A stretch of DNA of 24,422 nucleotides from Bacteroidales bacterium (GCA_900766975.1 CAAFXO010000041.1:1-24422); one strand, 5' to 3'; positions 16,491-24,269 are shown, numbered from the stretch's first letter. Numbers and translations are program-made. Notes: generated from the letters alone by a model not told the origin.

Positions 16491-16560
16491 ATACAAAAAT
16501 ATCGTTTTGTCTATCGTGAAATGTAAATTTTTATTAAAAATAAAAGATTTCGACCTTTTA

Positions 16561-16592
16561 TTTGGTAGATAGTGGAATTTTATATACATTTG
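16561..16592 (+). promoter_or_regulatory. promoter of the M16 protease gene
   Basis: TTTG at 16561-16564, a 20-base spacer and TACATTTG at 16585-16592 fit the consensus. The leader of about 100 bases contains GTAT repeated four times at 16613-16628. The rest of the 279-bp gap from 16423 is AT-rich and holds no gene. Confidence 0.65.
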
Positions 16593-16701
16593 TTGTCGGT
16601 TTATCCGCAATTGTATGTATGTATGTATTTTTATCACTTTTTAACATTCCATTCATTAACAATCTAATAGTTCGAACACAAATTTTATAAAAATAACCTT
16701 T

Positions 16702-19500
16702 ATGATTAAAAAGTTTTTAAGTCTTGCAGTAGTCGCCGTCGGCGCACTCTTTGCAAGCGCACAGACAGCCCTTCCATTGGATCCGGCAGTCAAACATGGA
16801 ACCCTCCCCAATGGGTTGAATTACTACATCATGCATAATGAGGAGCCGAAAGAGCGTGCCCATTTCTACATCGCTCAGCAAGTCGGTTCTTCACTTGAAA
16901 CTCCCGAACAACTCGGTCTCGCCCACTTCTTGGAGCACATGGCCTTCAACGGCACTACCAATTTCCCCGGTAAGGCAATGTTGGAATATCTCCAGAGCAA
17001 GGGCATTCGTTTCGGTGCCGATATCAATGCATATACCGGCTTCGACGAGACAGTCTATCACATTGCCAATGTGCCCACCTCCGACGTGGCTCTGATGGAT
17101 AGCGTTCTTCTCGCCATCCACGACTGGAGCTGCGCCATCACTCTGGATGCTCAGGAGATCGACAATGAACGTGGCGTAATCGAAGAGGAGTGGCGCTCGC
17201 GCAATGACGCCATGTATCGTATGTATGAGTCGATCCTCCCTGTCGTATACCAAGAGTATCAGTATCGCCAGATGCCTATCGGCAAAATGGAAGTTGTCAA
17301 GAACTTCCCTCCCCAGGCTATCCGCGATTACTATCATAAGTGGTATCGCCCCGATCTCCAGGGTATCGTCGTAATCGGTGATTTCGACGCTGCTGAAATG
17401 GAGCAGAAGGTGATCAAGCTCTTCTCCGGCATCAAGGCGCAAGAGAATCCTGCACCTCGTGAGTATACCTCAATCTCTGACAATAAGAAGCCTATTTATG
17501 CCTATTATTCCGACAAGGAGTTCCCCTTCAAGATTGGTTGGGTTATGTTTAAATCTGACCCTGCTCCCCGTGAGTTCCGCAACACTATAGAGTATATGAT
17601 GGGCAATGACTTCCTCCAGCCTATCATCTGCAAGATGATCGACAACCGCCTCGAGGAGTATGCCAAAGATCCCAACTGCCAGTACATGCAAGCAGGTGTC
17701 GATTTCTCTCAATATTTCGTGTCTAAGACCAAGGATGCTTTCGCCGTACAGGTCATCGGCAAGAATGACATGAATGCCGCTATTAAGGATGCTATGGCCG
17801 TAGTATCTCGCGCTTGCAAGACAGGATTCACCACCTCCGAGCTCACACGCGCTAAAGATGAAATCATGGCTGACATCGAGAAGGCTTACAATGAGAAGGA
17901 TAAAACCGATAGCCGCAAGTTGGCTCCCCAGATCTATCGTCATTTCATCGACAATGATCCTTGCCCCGGCATCAAAGTTAAGTACCAGATGGCTCAAATG
18001 ATCCTCCCTCAGCTCGATGTTAACACCATCAACGCTGTGGCTCAGCAGATTCTTACTCCCGACAATCAGGTTATCGTGATCGGTATGCCCGATAATGAGA
18101 CTACTATCGTTCCTGTCAAGGAGGAGATCATCAAGACTGTCAATGATGCTCTCAAAGCAGAGTATGAAGCATACGTAGATGAGGTTATCACTGATCCTCT
18201 GATCGAAAAACTTCCTGCTCCCGGCAAGATCGTCAGCTGCAAGGAGGGTAAGTTCGGCACTACAGAGATCGAACTTTCCAATGGCGCTAAGGTTGTCCTC
18301 AAGCCTACAGATTTCAAGGAGGATGAAATCCTCGTCAGCATCAATGGCGCCGGCGGTAAACAGGCTTACTCTGCCGATCAGGCTGCTGATATGCAGGCTG
18401 CCGAACTTCTCTTCGACGATTTCAAACAGGGTAATTTCAATACTATCAAGCTCCAAAAGTATCTCGCCGGTAAGAATGTTAGCCTCTCTTACAATATCGG
18501 TAACAAGGCCACCGGTTTCGATGGTAAGTCTACCAAGAAGGATATCAAGACTCTCTTCGAATTGATCTATTCCGCTTTCGTTCAGACCAACCCCGATAAG
18601 GAGGCTTGTCAAGTCGATATCGATAAGACTAAGAACTTCCTTGCTACTCAAGAGAAGAATCCTCAGCAGATATATGGCAAGATGATCAGCAATGCATGCT
18701 ACGGCGGCAATCCTCTCTTCGCACAAATGTCGGTTGAGATGCTCGATAAGGTAGATCTTGACAAGACCTACGATATCATCAAGAAGTCGCTCGCCAATGC
18801 TCGTGATTTCACATTTATCTTCACCGGTAATATCGATCTCGAAACTATCCGTCCGCTCCTCGAGCAATACATCGCCACACTTCCCTCTGCCAAGGAGGCA
18901 TCTGTCGTTAAGGCTAAGTCTTCTATCTGCAAGGTTGAGGGTCAAGTCAATGAGCACAAGACCTTGCCGATGGCTGCTCCCTCTACTATGGTGTTCGTGA
19001 ATGTTATCGACAACAATATCCCTTACACTCTCGAAAATTCTATTAAGGTTAACATGGTAGGTGAAATCCTCAGCAATATCTTCACTGAAACTCTCCGCGA
19101 GGAAGAGGGTGGTTCTTACAGCCCGTATGCTTATTCTTATATGAATCAAGTCACAGGATATTGGGAGATCATCTACGTCTTCCAGACCAACGATCAGATC
19201 CAGGATAAGATGATGAACCGCGCCAACGAAGAGCTCATGAAGCTTCTGAAGAATGGTGCAAGCCAGGCACATTTCACCAAGGTCAAAGAGGCAGCTCTCA
19301 AGCAGTATGACAACAAGATTCGCACCAACGAGTACTGGTTGGGTTCGCTCGACAAGTATTACCTCTTCGGCATCGACGACCTCACCAATGGCAAGGAAGC
19401 CATCGAGAAGGTAACACTCGCTGACCTCAACAAGTTCATGTCAACACTCTACGACGGCAAGAACCAGATCAAGGTAGTGCTCCAAGGCGTAAAAGAATAA
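16702..19500 (+). CDS. M16-family zinc metallopeptidase (insulinase/pitrilysin type)
   Basis: The 932-residue product has a signal peptide (about 1-20, ending 'ASAQ'), so it is exported, probably to the periplasm. The N-terminal active M16 domain has the inverted zinc motif HFLEH at 75-79 and the distal Glu in 'EIDNERGVIEEEW' about 77 residues later. Three further M16-type repeats follow, the last with 'REEEGGSYSPYAYSY'. Length and organisation are those of the roughly 940-residue Bacteroidetes family, which degrades short peptides in a closed chamber. The gene is monocistronic, with a good promoter and a very strong terminator. Its codons are strongly biased (GGT, AAG and CTC are frequent), consistent with high expression. 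Confidence 0.95.
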   Translation: MIKKFLSLAVVAVGALFASAQTALPLDPAVKHGTLPNGLNYYIMHNEEPKERAHFYIAQQVGSSLETPEQLGLAHFLEHMAFNGTTNFPGKAMLEYLQSKGIRFGADINAYTGFDETVYHIANVPTSDVALMDSVLLAIHDWSCAITLDAQEIDNERGVIEEEWRSRNDAMYRMYESILPVVYQEYQYRQMPIGKMEVVKNFPPQAIRDYYHKWYRPDLQGIVVIGDFDAAEMEQKVIKLFSGIKAQENPAPREYTSISDNKKPIYAYYSDKEFPFKIGWVMFKSDPAPREFRNTIEYMMGNDFLQPIICKMIDNRLEEYAKDPNCQYMQAGVDFSQYFVSKTKDAFAVQVIGKNDMNAAIKDAMAVVSRACKTGFTTSELTRAKDEIMADIEKAYNEKDKTDSRKLAPQIYRHFIDNDPCPGIKVKYQMAQMILPQLDVNTINAVAQQILTPDNQVIVIGMPDNETTIVPVKEEIIKTVNDALKAEYEAYVDEVITDPLIEKLPAPGKIVSCKEGKFGTTEIELSNGAKVVLKPTDFKEDEILVSINGAGGKQAYSADQAADMQAAELLFDDFKQGNFNTIKLQKYLAGKNVSLSYNIGNKATGFDGKSTKKDIKTLFELIYSAFVQTNPDKEACQVDIDKTKNFLATQEKNPQQIYGKMISNACYGGNPLFAQMSVEMLDKVDLDKTYDIIKKSLANARDFTFIFTGNIDLETIRPLLEQYIATLPSAKEASVVKAKSSICKVEGQVNEHKTLPMAAPSTMVFVNVIDNNIPYTLENSIKVNMVGEILSNIFTETLREEEGGSYSPYAYSYMNQVTGYWEIIYVFQTNDQIQDKMMNRANEELMKLLKNGASQAHFTKVKEAALKQYDNKIRTNEYWLGSLDKYYLFGIDDLTNGKEAIEKVTLADLNKFMSTLYDGKNQIKVVLQGVKE

Positions 19501-19527
19501 ACCAACTTTTGCGAAAACCGACCCCAA

Positions 19528-19548
19528 GTTAATGCCCCGAGCATTAAC
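19528..19548 (+). other. small perfect hairpin downstream of the M16 gene
   Basis: GTTAATGC (19528-19535) pairs with GCATTAAC (19541-19548) around CCCGA. It lies between the M16 stop and the terminator and could stabilise the mRNA 3' end. Confidence 0.4.
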
Positions 19549-19557
19549 CCCAAATAA

Positions 19558-19590
19558 AAAGTGTCATCGGCTCGGCCGATGACACTTTCT
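19558..19590. terminator. strong bidirectional terminator
   Basis: A perfect 14-bp stem AAAGTGTCATCGGC/GCCGATGACACTTT with a 3-base loop. It is followed by TCTTTAT on the plus strand and by TTATTT on the minus strand, so it can end the M16 gene and the short minus-strand gene at 19642. Confidence 0.88.
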
Positions 19591-19641
19591 TTATACCATA
19601 GTCAGCATCTCTACACTCAGCAAGAACTGTTGGATTTCATC

Positions 19642-19845
19642 TCATCTCTCGTAGCAATGGATTGGGCATTTCTTGCAGGTTGGCTTATCCTCACCGTAAC
19701 GGCATCTGTCAAGCCGACTGTGGGCATAATCCAACAGTTCCCTACAACTTGTGCATAGCTCGGCATGTCCTTCGCTCTTCAGACAATACAGCCGTATCAT
19801 CTGCTCTACCACCGCTTTCTCTTCTTCTATGCGTCGTCTTGCCAT
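19642..19845 (-). CDS. YgbA_NO-type (nitrous oxide-stimulated promoter family) small protein, short C-terminus
   Basis: The 67-residue product from the ATG at 19845 begins 'MARRRIEEEKAVVEQMIRLYC' (quoted in outline) and continues with 'CTSCRELLDYAHSRLDRCRYGEDKPTCKKCPIHCY'. The five-cysteine pattern and the order are those of the YgbA_NO family, whose E. coli member is induced by nitrosative stress. The 19845 start places the family's usual N-terminus at Met1; an in-frame ATG at 19881 would add 12 unrelated residues. Full-length relatives continue about 30-40 residues past 'HCY', whereas this one stops at 'HCYER'. The frame reopens after the TGA for 16 codons without matching the family, so the tail seems lost. 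Confidence 0.65.
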   Translation of the reverse strand: MARRRIEEEKAVVEQMIRLYCLKSEGHAELCTSCRELLDYAHSRLDRCRYGEDKPTCKKCPIHCYER

Positions 19846-19894
19846 ATTTATAGAATTGAGTGCAGATAAACCACTAAGCAAACCTGCAAGATGA

Positions 19895-20143
19895 TTATTT
19901 TTCAGAGAGTTTGGAAGAGATAGTCTTTACTACAGATTGGATCTTTGGGCTTTGGGCGTTGTCGGCTATGCCGCAGGGTGCTATCATCGTGAGGTGCAGG
20001 ACTTTTGTGGCTGATGTTGCTTGGGCAAAATATTCGCGTCGTTGTTCCACCTTGGCGACGTAGGATTTTGTAACTGAGAATGGTTTGTCACTGAATTTCA
20101 TCTCGCAAAGATTTATTGTAGCAAAAAAAGGAGTTAGCGCCAA
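19895..20143 (-). pseudogene. C-terminal relic of an AAA-type ATPase with a PD-(D/E)xK-like domain
   Basis: The open frame codes for 82 residues. From 'INLCEMKFSDKPFSVTKSY' on it resembles the extreme C-terminus of the ATPases abundant in Bacteroidales ('...EMKFS...ITK.Y...R...F...T.T.K.LHLT.I...G...N'), which combine an ATPase core with a nuclease-like domain carrying ExK. The ATPase core, normally about 300 residues upstream, is absent. The apparent start 'MALTPFFAT' does not belong to the family and overlaps AT-rich non-coding DNA. It reads best as a 5'-truncated leftover. Whether the fragment is translated cannot be told. Confidence 0.55.
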
Positions 20144-20205
20144 GTATTTTTCATTTTTACTCGACGCTAAGTCCCTTTTTGTAATTTTGGGGAATATTTT
20201 ACGGG

Positions 20206-20320
20206 TTAGCGGAAGTCGGTTTGTTTTAGCCAGTTGGCGTAGATCGGGTCTTGGATGGTTATTTCGCCCCCCCGATAATGTAGATGATAACTCGCTTGAT
20301 CAGCGCCTCTTTCGAGCGCG
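20206..20320 (-). pseudogene. second ATPase C-terminal relic, frameshifted
   Basis: On the minus strand, one frame reads 'SKEALIKRVIIYIIGG'. After a run of seven G (plus-strand C at 20267-20273) a different frame continues 'GEITIQDPIYANWLKQTDFR' to TAA at 20206-20208. Joined by one base shift, this looks like the winged-helix end of a bacterial/archaeal-type AAA ATPase ('.ALI.R.IIY...GEI.I.DP.YA.WL'). It has no start codon or upstream body and lies directly downstream of the Omp28-type gene. The family call is from motif memory. Confidence 0.4.
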
Positions 20321-20326
20321 CTCTTA
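20312..20326 (-). repeat. possible dispersed element copy C (weak)
   Basis: Minus-strand TATAAGAGCGCGCTCG shares TAAGAGCGCG with the dispersed element, and includes a 10-bp palindrome GAGCGCGCTC (20314-20323). It joins the end of the Omp28-type gene to the ATPase relic. The match is short and may be chance. Confidence 0.3.
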
Positions 20327-20334
20327 TAGTTTTT

Positions 20335-22311
20335 TTACTTTATCAATACCTTAGTAGTTTTGATATTCCCTTCTTTTGTTATTTCTTTCTTGATGTATAT
20401 GCCGACTGTCGGTCGTTTTACTTCCATGCCATCAAGATTATAGAATCGAGTAGAGGGATAAGTGTTGTCAAGATCAAGTCTATTTATTCCACTCTCCGGA
20501 TTTAATACAGGACGAATAGCCATACCTTCGTAGCGGTATCCTACACAATTGATGTTGACACCCCAATCATCGAAATCAAGTTCGTATGCAAAGTATATCC
20601 CATCCATCTCTTGATCATATAGGGTACCTGACCAATAGGATCCATATTCTCCAACGCTCCATACATCGGCTTCGTAGCGACTCCCATTGTAAGGGAAGAA
20701 TATACTATTGCCGTTTTTTACACTTGTGAAGCGCATTCCCTTCACTCCGTTCAATTCCACCGATTCCGTCGTACAGTTCTCGTACAGTTCGACAAATTCT
20801 TCATGTGTCGGCATACGCCACCCATTTCCCCATTTTAAGCGAGCTATATCATACTCTGTTCCTGAAATCTCTGTGGGAAGCTCCCCTTGTGGATACATTG
20901 CATCGTCGGCTACTGTAAGCAGTCCCGTAGGATCAGCCCAGCCGTAATATCCGCCACACATCTCTTCTGACTCTACTTGTGCAAATCCATTTTCTGCAGT
21001 ATCCATATTTCGAGTCGACCACATCACACTTAGACCCAAGTCAATATATTGGTATTCGCCACCACCGGGCTGATCGGGATCTTCACCACCGGGCTGATCG
21101 GGATCTTCACCACCCGGCTGATCGGGATCTTCACCACCCGGCTGATCGGGATCTTCACCACCCGGCTGATCAGGATCATCACTGAGATTTAATGCCGTTT
21201 TATGTGCATTTACAATATATCCTCTTGTTGTATCGATCAGCAGTGTGATAAGCGAAAGATTGGATTTGTGTTGTACTTGTTCGGGGATTGTAATTTCGTG
21301 ACTATATGTGATCACTTCTCCTGTTGTTTGGTTTGTCGTAAAGGTAGTCCCTTCATAATTGGGATATATGCCGCGAGCCACATCGTTCAACTCTATCTCT
21401 ACTTCTTTAGGCAGATCTTCAAATCCCCCCATCTCTCCATAGTTTCCGCCACTATAATAATTCTTCTGCTTATATCCCTCAACATGATCTTCTACCAAGA
21501 CGTATGCTATGTTATATGAATCTTCACCGGTATAACAGAATTCCGCCTCGGTGTTTACGCTCAGTGTGGTGTTGTCTTCTGATACAGAGGCTGTGCTATA
21601 CACATCTCCCAAAGCTGCTTGCAATTTGGAATATTGATAATATGATTCAAAATTGTCACTACTTACATCCATTCGTTTCAATTCGCGATTTACATTGCAG
21701 GCAGGGTAGCTAATGATGCCAAGATTACTGTCATATTCGCTGACTGTAAGGTTATCTTTGTTGTGTACCGCAATACCGATGAAATCGTAGGGGTGTGCTG
21801 AATACATATCTTTCATCGCTACAATGCCACGCACGCACCATCCACACCATGTGCCGGTGCCTTCTTCGATCACTACATTACGATCAAAGAGGTATTGATA
21901 CACATTGATCTCTTCACTCATACTATTGTTCTCGGCATTCTCATCAGCCGAATCATTTACTTTTGATACAGTAGCTCGAAGTTCTGCACCAAGAGTCTGC
22001 TCGTTTAAGTTGTGATCAATTTCGGTATCTACCGAAACACTCCTCCCGCTTATGACAACTTGCTCAAATCTCTTCTCGGCTACTTTTACATCGTTGATGG
22101 CAAAGTCTACTACAAAGGAATTGACTGTCGAACTGCCTACATTCTCCAGTGATAGAGTGATACCAATCGTTTCACCGACTACATAGTTCTTTTTGGCAAT
22201 GGTAATGTCTGCCAAACGAAGGTCATTGTCTGCTGAAACTGCACTCACACTACCTATTAAAGCCATAGCAAGTGCAAGCATGTACTTTACGTAATGTTTA
22301 GATTTTCTCAT
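20335..22311 (-). CDS. multi-domain surface protein: CARDB-like, Omp28, repeat linker, FISUMP, sorting-like tail
   Basis: The 658-residue product is exported (signal peptide about 1-27). Residues 30-135 resemble a CARDB-type beta-sandwich ('LRLADITIAKKNYVVGETI'). Residues 138-375 resemble Omp28, with a thioredoxin-like TWCGWC (Cys156, Cys159). Residues 379-418 are five DPDQPGGE repeats. Residues 420-602 form a FISUMP-type domain ('WGNGWRMPTHEEFVELYENC' in outline, 'YWSGT', 'AIRPV'). The last 45 residues ('RFYNLDGMEVKRPTVGIYI') look like the C-terminal tails of Bacteroidetes secretion substrates. It is likely on the cell surface. It is transcribed toward an ATPase relic, with a membrane AraC-type regulator gene upstream on the same strand. 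The biochemical role is unknown. Confidence 0.82.
   Translation of the reverse strand: MRKSKHYVKYMLALAMALIGSVSAVSADNDLRLADITIAKKNYVVGETIGITLSLENVGSSTVNSFVVDFAINDVKVAEKRFEQVVISGRSVSVDTEIDHNLNEQTLGAELRATVSKVNDSADENAENNSMSEEINVYQYLFDRNVVIEEGTGTWCGWCVRGIVAMKDMYSAHPYDFIGIAVHNKDNLTVSEYDSNLGIISYPACNVNRELKRMDVSSDNFESYYQYSKLQAALGDVYSTASVSEDNTTLSVNTEAEFCYTGEDSYNIAYVLVEDHVEGYKQKNYYSGGNYGEMGGFEDLPKEVEIELNDVARGIYPNYEGTTFTTNQTTGEVITYSHEITIPEQVQHKSNLSLITLLIDTTRGYIVNAHKTALNLSDDPDQPGGEDPDQPGGEDPDQPGGEDPDQPGGEDPDQPGGGEYQYIDLGLSVMWSTRNMDTAENGFAQVESEEMCGGYYGWADPTGLLTVADDAMYPQGELPTEISGTEYDIARLKWGNGWRMPTHEEFVELYENCTTESVELNGVKGMRFTSVKNGNSIFFPYNGSRYEADVWSVGEYGSYWSGTLYDQEMDGIYFAYELDFDDWGVNINCVGYRYEGMAIRPVLNPESGINRLDLDNTYPSTRFYNLDGMEVKRPTVGIYIKKEITKEGNIKTTKVLIK
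21062..21181 (-). repeat. five 24-bp tandem repeats coding DPDQPGGE
   Basis: Five uninterrupted 24-bp units encode the Asp/Pro/Gly linker between the Omp28 and FISUMP domains. The two units at the low-coordinate end carry CCGGG where the others carry CCCGG, and the highest-coordinate unit has two further changes. In-frame slippage would change linker length without breaking the gene. Confidence 0.92.
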
Positions 22312-22345
22312 ATTTGTTGTTGTTAGAAATGAACTTCATTTTATT

Positions 22346-22359
22346 GAACGTGCTCTTAG
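22346..22359 (-). repeat. dispersed element copy D
   Basis: Minus-strand CTAAGAGCACGTTC lies about 34 bases before the Omp28-type start codon and downstream of its -7 box, so it should be in the mRNA leader. It has the same sense and similar distance to the start as copies A and E. Confidence 0.5.
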
Positions 22360-22376
22360 GCGAGATCTAATAATCG

Positions 22377-22384
22377 CAAAGATA
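22377..22384 (-). promoter_or_regulatory. -7 box of the Omp28-type gene
   Basis: Minus-strand TATCTTTG matches TAnnTTTG. No clear -33 TTTG is present at the usual distance, as is common for activator-dependent promoters. Confidence 0.5.
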
Positions 22385-22426
22385 CATATCATATGACTTT
22401 ATTTCCTAATAATTAAGCAATATTGT

Positions 22427-22452
22427 ATGTTTCAAATCATGATTCCAAACAT
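22427..22452. promoter_or_regulatory. 26-bp near-palindrome, possible operator
   Basis: ATGTTT-CA-AATCATGATT-CC-AAACAT is symmetric except for the two central-flank dinucleotides. It lies between the stop of the AraC-type gene and the -7 box of the Omp28-type gene, about 45 bases upstream of that box. No T run follows on the minus strand, so an operator is more likely than a terminator. Confidence 0.45.
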
Positions 22453-22483
22453 TTTTGAAAGCATTTCTTGTGTTACACCGCGC

Positions 22484-24070
22484 TTATGCCATATTCTTTC
22501 TGCCCTGTGATGCCATTTTTAGATATTCTGTTGGTGTTAATCCGGTCTTGGATTTGAATGCTTTGATAAAGGATGAACGAGCTTTGAAGCCTACACTCTG
22601 TGCGATGGCTTCTATAGTGAGATGCCCCCATGCCTCTTGATCCGACATCCTTCTGCATGCTTCTTGTACACGATACCCATTCAGATATGCGTTGAAGTTA
22701 CTACCATAACATTCGTTGATGATTTGTGATATATGCTTGTATTGTTCTCCGACAATTTCTGAAAGTCTATGGGCGGAAAACTCACAAGAGTAAATCTCTT
22801 CATTCTCTTCCATCACCTCTCGAATCTTGTCTTGAAGCACTATTTTGGCTCTTTCATCAAGATTGCTATTCTTGTATTTCTCTGCTTGCTTTTTGTTCAG
22901 TATTTCTATGTTATTATATAATTTAAGATTTTTCTCTCGAAGACTCTTGTTTTTTCGGAATAATATGTAAAGCAATATGAGTATAGCAAGTGTGAATATG
23001 CCGGATATACAGATAATTGTTTGCATTAACTGTTGATGTGTTTTCGTCTTGTGTAGATCATCGGAGATCGATTTGAGTTGAGACAAGAAGTTATGCTCGG
23101 TAAGATTGGATATCTGTTTGTATGATAGTATATCTCCTTTGAGAACCAAATATTTTATATTGTATCGATCGGATGCTTCTCTATTGCCGGCATGCCGATA
23201 TATATCCGATTTGATCTTATAGATCTCCAATTGCGCATCTTTTACATTACAAGAGTCTGTCAGTGTCTCTGTATAGTCAAGACATTTTAACGCTTGAGAA
23301 TAGTTGCCACACCGATCCAAGGCCCTTGCTTTATTGATGTATGCCATCAGTCGATATCTTAGATTGTATGATGGGGTATTGATCTCTGATATTTGATCAT
23401 TGAAGATTGCGACCGCTTCATTATACTCACCTTGGAATATCTTGTCGAATCCCCGGTGCATCATAACATTATATTTATGCACGTTAGATTCTTTCCCTAT
23501 ATACATCTTTTGATATTCCATCCATATAAAATCGATGCTTTGCCAATTGTCGGTTACAAACGAGAGCTCCAAAGCATTTGATATGATCAAATCTGCCTTG
23601 GTAAGATCGGTCTTATTCATTGCGCTCTTATATTTGCAAAAAGCCTTTCGCAAATATGACGTGTCTGAGCATTGGATGCCTATAGTATGGTAAGTTATGC
23701 CGCGATATAACTCTATCTGTGATCGTATTCGGCTATCATTCTGACAATACAGCTCTGCTTGATCAAGGCTTTCTATTGATTTGCCATAGTCATAAAAGTG
23801 ATAAAACAATGTTTGCCATTTACAGATATATGCATTTACCATTATTTCTGTCTTGATTGTCTTGTCGTTAGTCGCTTTGTCGGTAATCAACGAAAAGCAT
23901 ATCAAAGCACTATCTTTTTGTCCTTGATTTAAAAAATCCTTACCTTTCTCTAGCATCTTTTCTGCGGATATGGTGGTCCACTTGTTGTATGCTTCTTGAT
24001 GAGATACGGAGTGGGCTGCGTATACGGCTATTATTAAACTTATCCCTATGATGGTGAGTCTTGTTTTCAT
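22484..24070 (-). CDS. membrane-anchored TPR / AraC-type transcription regulator
   Basis: The 528-residue product has an N-terminal signal or anchor (about 1-20) and a helical, TPR-like sensor region (about 30-330, repeats such as 'GEYNEAVAIFNDQI' and 'GNYSQALKCLDYTE'). A single transmembrane helix lies at about 350-371, followed by a coiled segment (372-425). The C-terminal AraC-type double helix-turn-helix spans about 430-518 and ends with the family pattern 'SVGFKARSSFIKAFKSKTGLTPTEYL'. The layout implies a periplasmic sensor directly controlling DNA in the cytoplasm, a one-component design common in Bacteroidales. It probably regulates the Omp28-type gene just downstream. The gene is visibly more AT-rich than the envelope operons. 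Its leader is unusual (24071-24270). Confidence 0.87.
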   Translation of the reverse strand: MKTRLTIIGISLIIAVYAAHSVSHQEAYNKWTTISAEKMLEKGKDFLNQGQKDSALICFSLITDKATNDKTIKTEIMVNAYICKWQTLFYHFYDYGKSIESLDQAELYCQNDSRIRSQIELYRGITYHTIGIQCSDTSYLRKAFCKYKSAMNKTDLTKADLIISNALELSFVTDNWQSIDFIWMEYQKMYIGKESNVHKYNVMMHRGFDKIFQGEYNEAVAIFNDQISEINTPSYNLRYRLMAYINKARALDRCGNYSQALKCLDYTETLTDSCNVKDAQLEIYKIKSDIYRHAGNREASDRYNIKYLVLKGDILSYKQISNLTEHNFLSQLKSISDDLHKTKTHQQLMQTIICISGIFTLAILILLYILFRKNKSLREKNLKLYNNIEILNKKQAEKYKNSNLDERAKIVLQDKIREVMEENEEIYSCEFSAHRLSEIVGEQYKHISQIINECYGSNFNAYLNGYRVQEACRRMSDQEAWGHLTIEAIAQSVGFKARSSFIKAFKSKTGLTPTEYLKMASQGRKNMA

Positions 24071-24093
24071 TGTTTACTACTTATGATGACTTC

Positions 24094-24107
24094 GAATGCG
24101 CTCTAAT
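24094..24107 (-). repeat. dispersed element copy E (left arm of inverted pair)
   Basis: Minus-strand ATTAGAGCGCATTC lies 23 bases before the AraC-type start codon. It is inverted relative to copy F and matches it at 13 of 14 positions. Confidence 0.6.
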
Positions 24108-24112
24108 TTAAC

Positions 24113-24218
24113 TCGGTCGAAACGCTACCGAACCTGTCGGCTCGGGCGGCATTTCAAGCGTACTCGTCGGCGGTCTTCAAAGAATACGTTGACATCGTGA
24201 TCAGCACTTATAGATGAC
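24113..24218 (+). other. open frame fragment inside the inverted-repeat unit
   Basis: The plus strand reads 'SVETLPNLSARAAFQAYSS' and on through 'AVFKEYVDIVISTYR' to TGA, without a start codon. The opposite strand is also open ('ADHDVNVFFEDRRRVRLKC'). Either could be the worn end of a gene carried by an element. Neither was recognised, and openness over 35 codons in GC-rich DNA is weak evidence. Confidence 0.2.
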
Positions 24219-24223
24219 ACGAT

Positions 24224-24259
24224 ATTAGAGCGCGTTCCTTAAAATTTTTGGGGTCGTAG
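24224..24259 (+). repeat. dispersed element copy F (long form)
   Basis: ATTAGAGCGCGTTCCTTAAA continues with ATTTTTGGGGTCGTAG. It is nearly identical to copy G over about 33 bases, differing by one extra A and one base near its start. On the minus strand it immediately follows the -7 box at 24262, so it would form the first part of the AraC-type transcript. Confidence 0.65.
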
Positions 24260-24261
24260 GA

Positions 24262-24269
24262 CAAAGGTA
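24262..24269 (-). promoter_or_regulatory. -7 box for the AraC-type gene
   Basis: Minus-strand TACCTTTG fits TAnnTTTG. The predicted transcript would start near 24255, giving a leader of about 185 bases that contains copies F and E. A palindrome TTAACA-AAA-TGTTAA at 24332-24346 lies about 65 bases upstream. Confidence 0.45.

Larger units (their letters stand above)
24094..24237. mobile_element. MITE-like unit or structured leader bounded by 14-bp inverted repeats
   Basis: GAATGCGCTCTAAT (24094-24107) and ATTAGAGCGCGTTC (24224-24237) are inverted repeats with one mismatch and enclose 116 bp that is clearly GC-richer than the DNA on either side. On the minus strand the interior also holds ATCGTG/CACGAT and CGGT/ACCG pairings. 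No target-site duplication was recognised. It may be a short non-autonomous element, or a folded 5' leader of the AraC-type mRNA. Confidence 0.45.

Noticed and set aside
17470..19272. 600-codon open frame antisense to the M16 protease gene
   Set aside because: It mirrors the codon bias of the sense gene, has no recognisable domain, and the sense strand has a complete M16 protein with signal peptide and zinc motif.
21062..21181. Possible CRISPR array
   Set aside because: The 24-bp repeats are contiguous with no spacers and encode an in-frame peptide linker.
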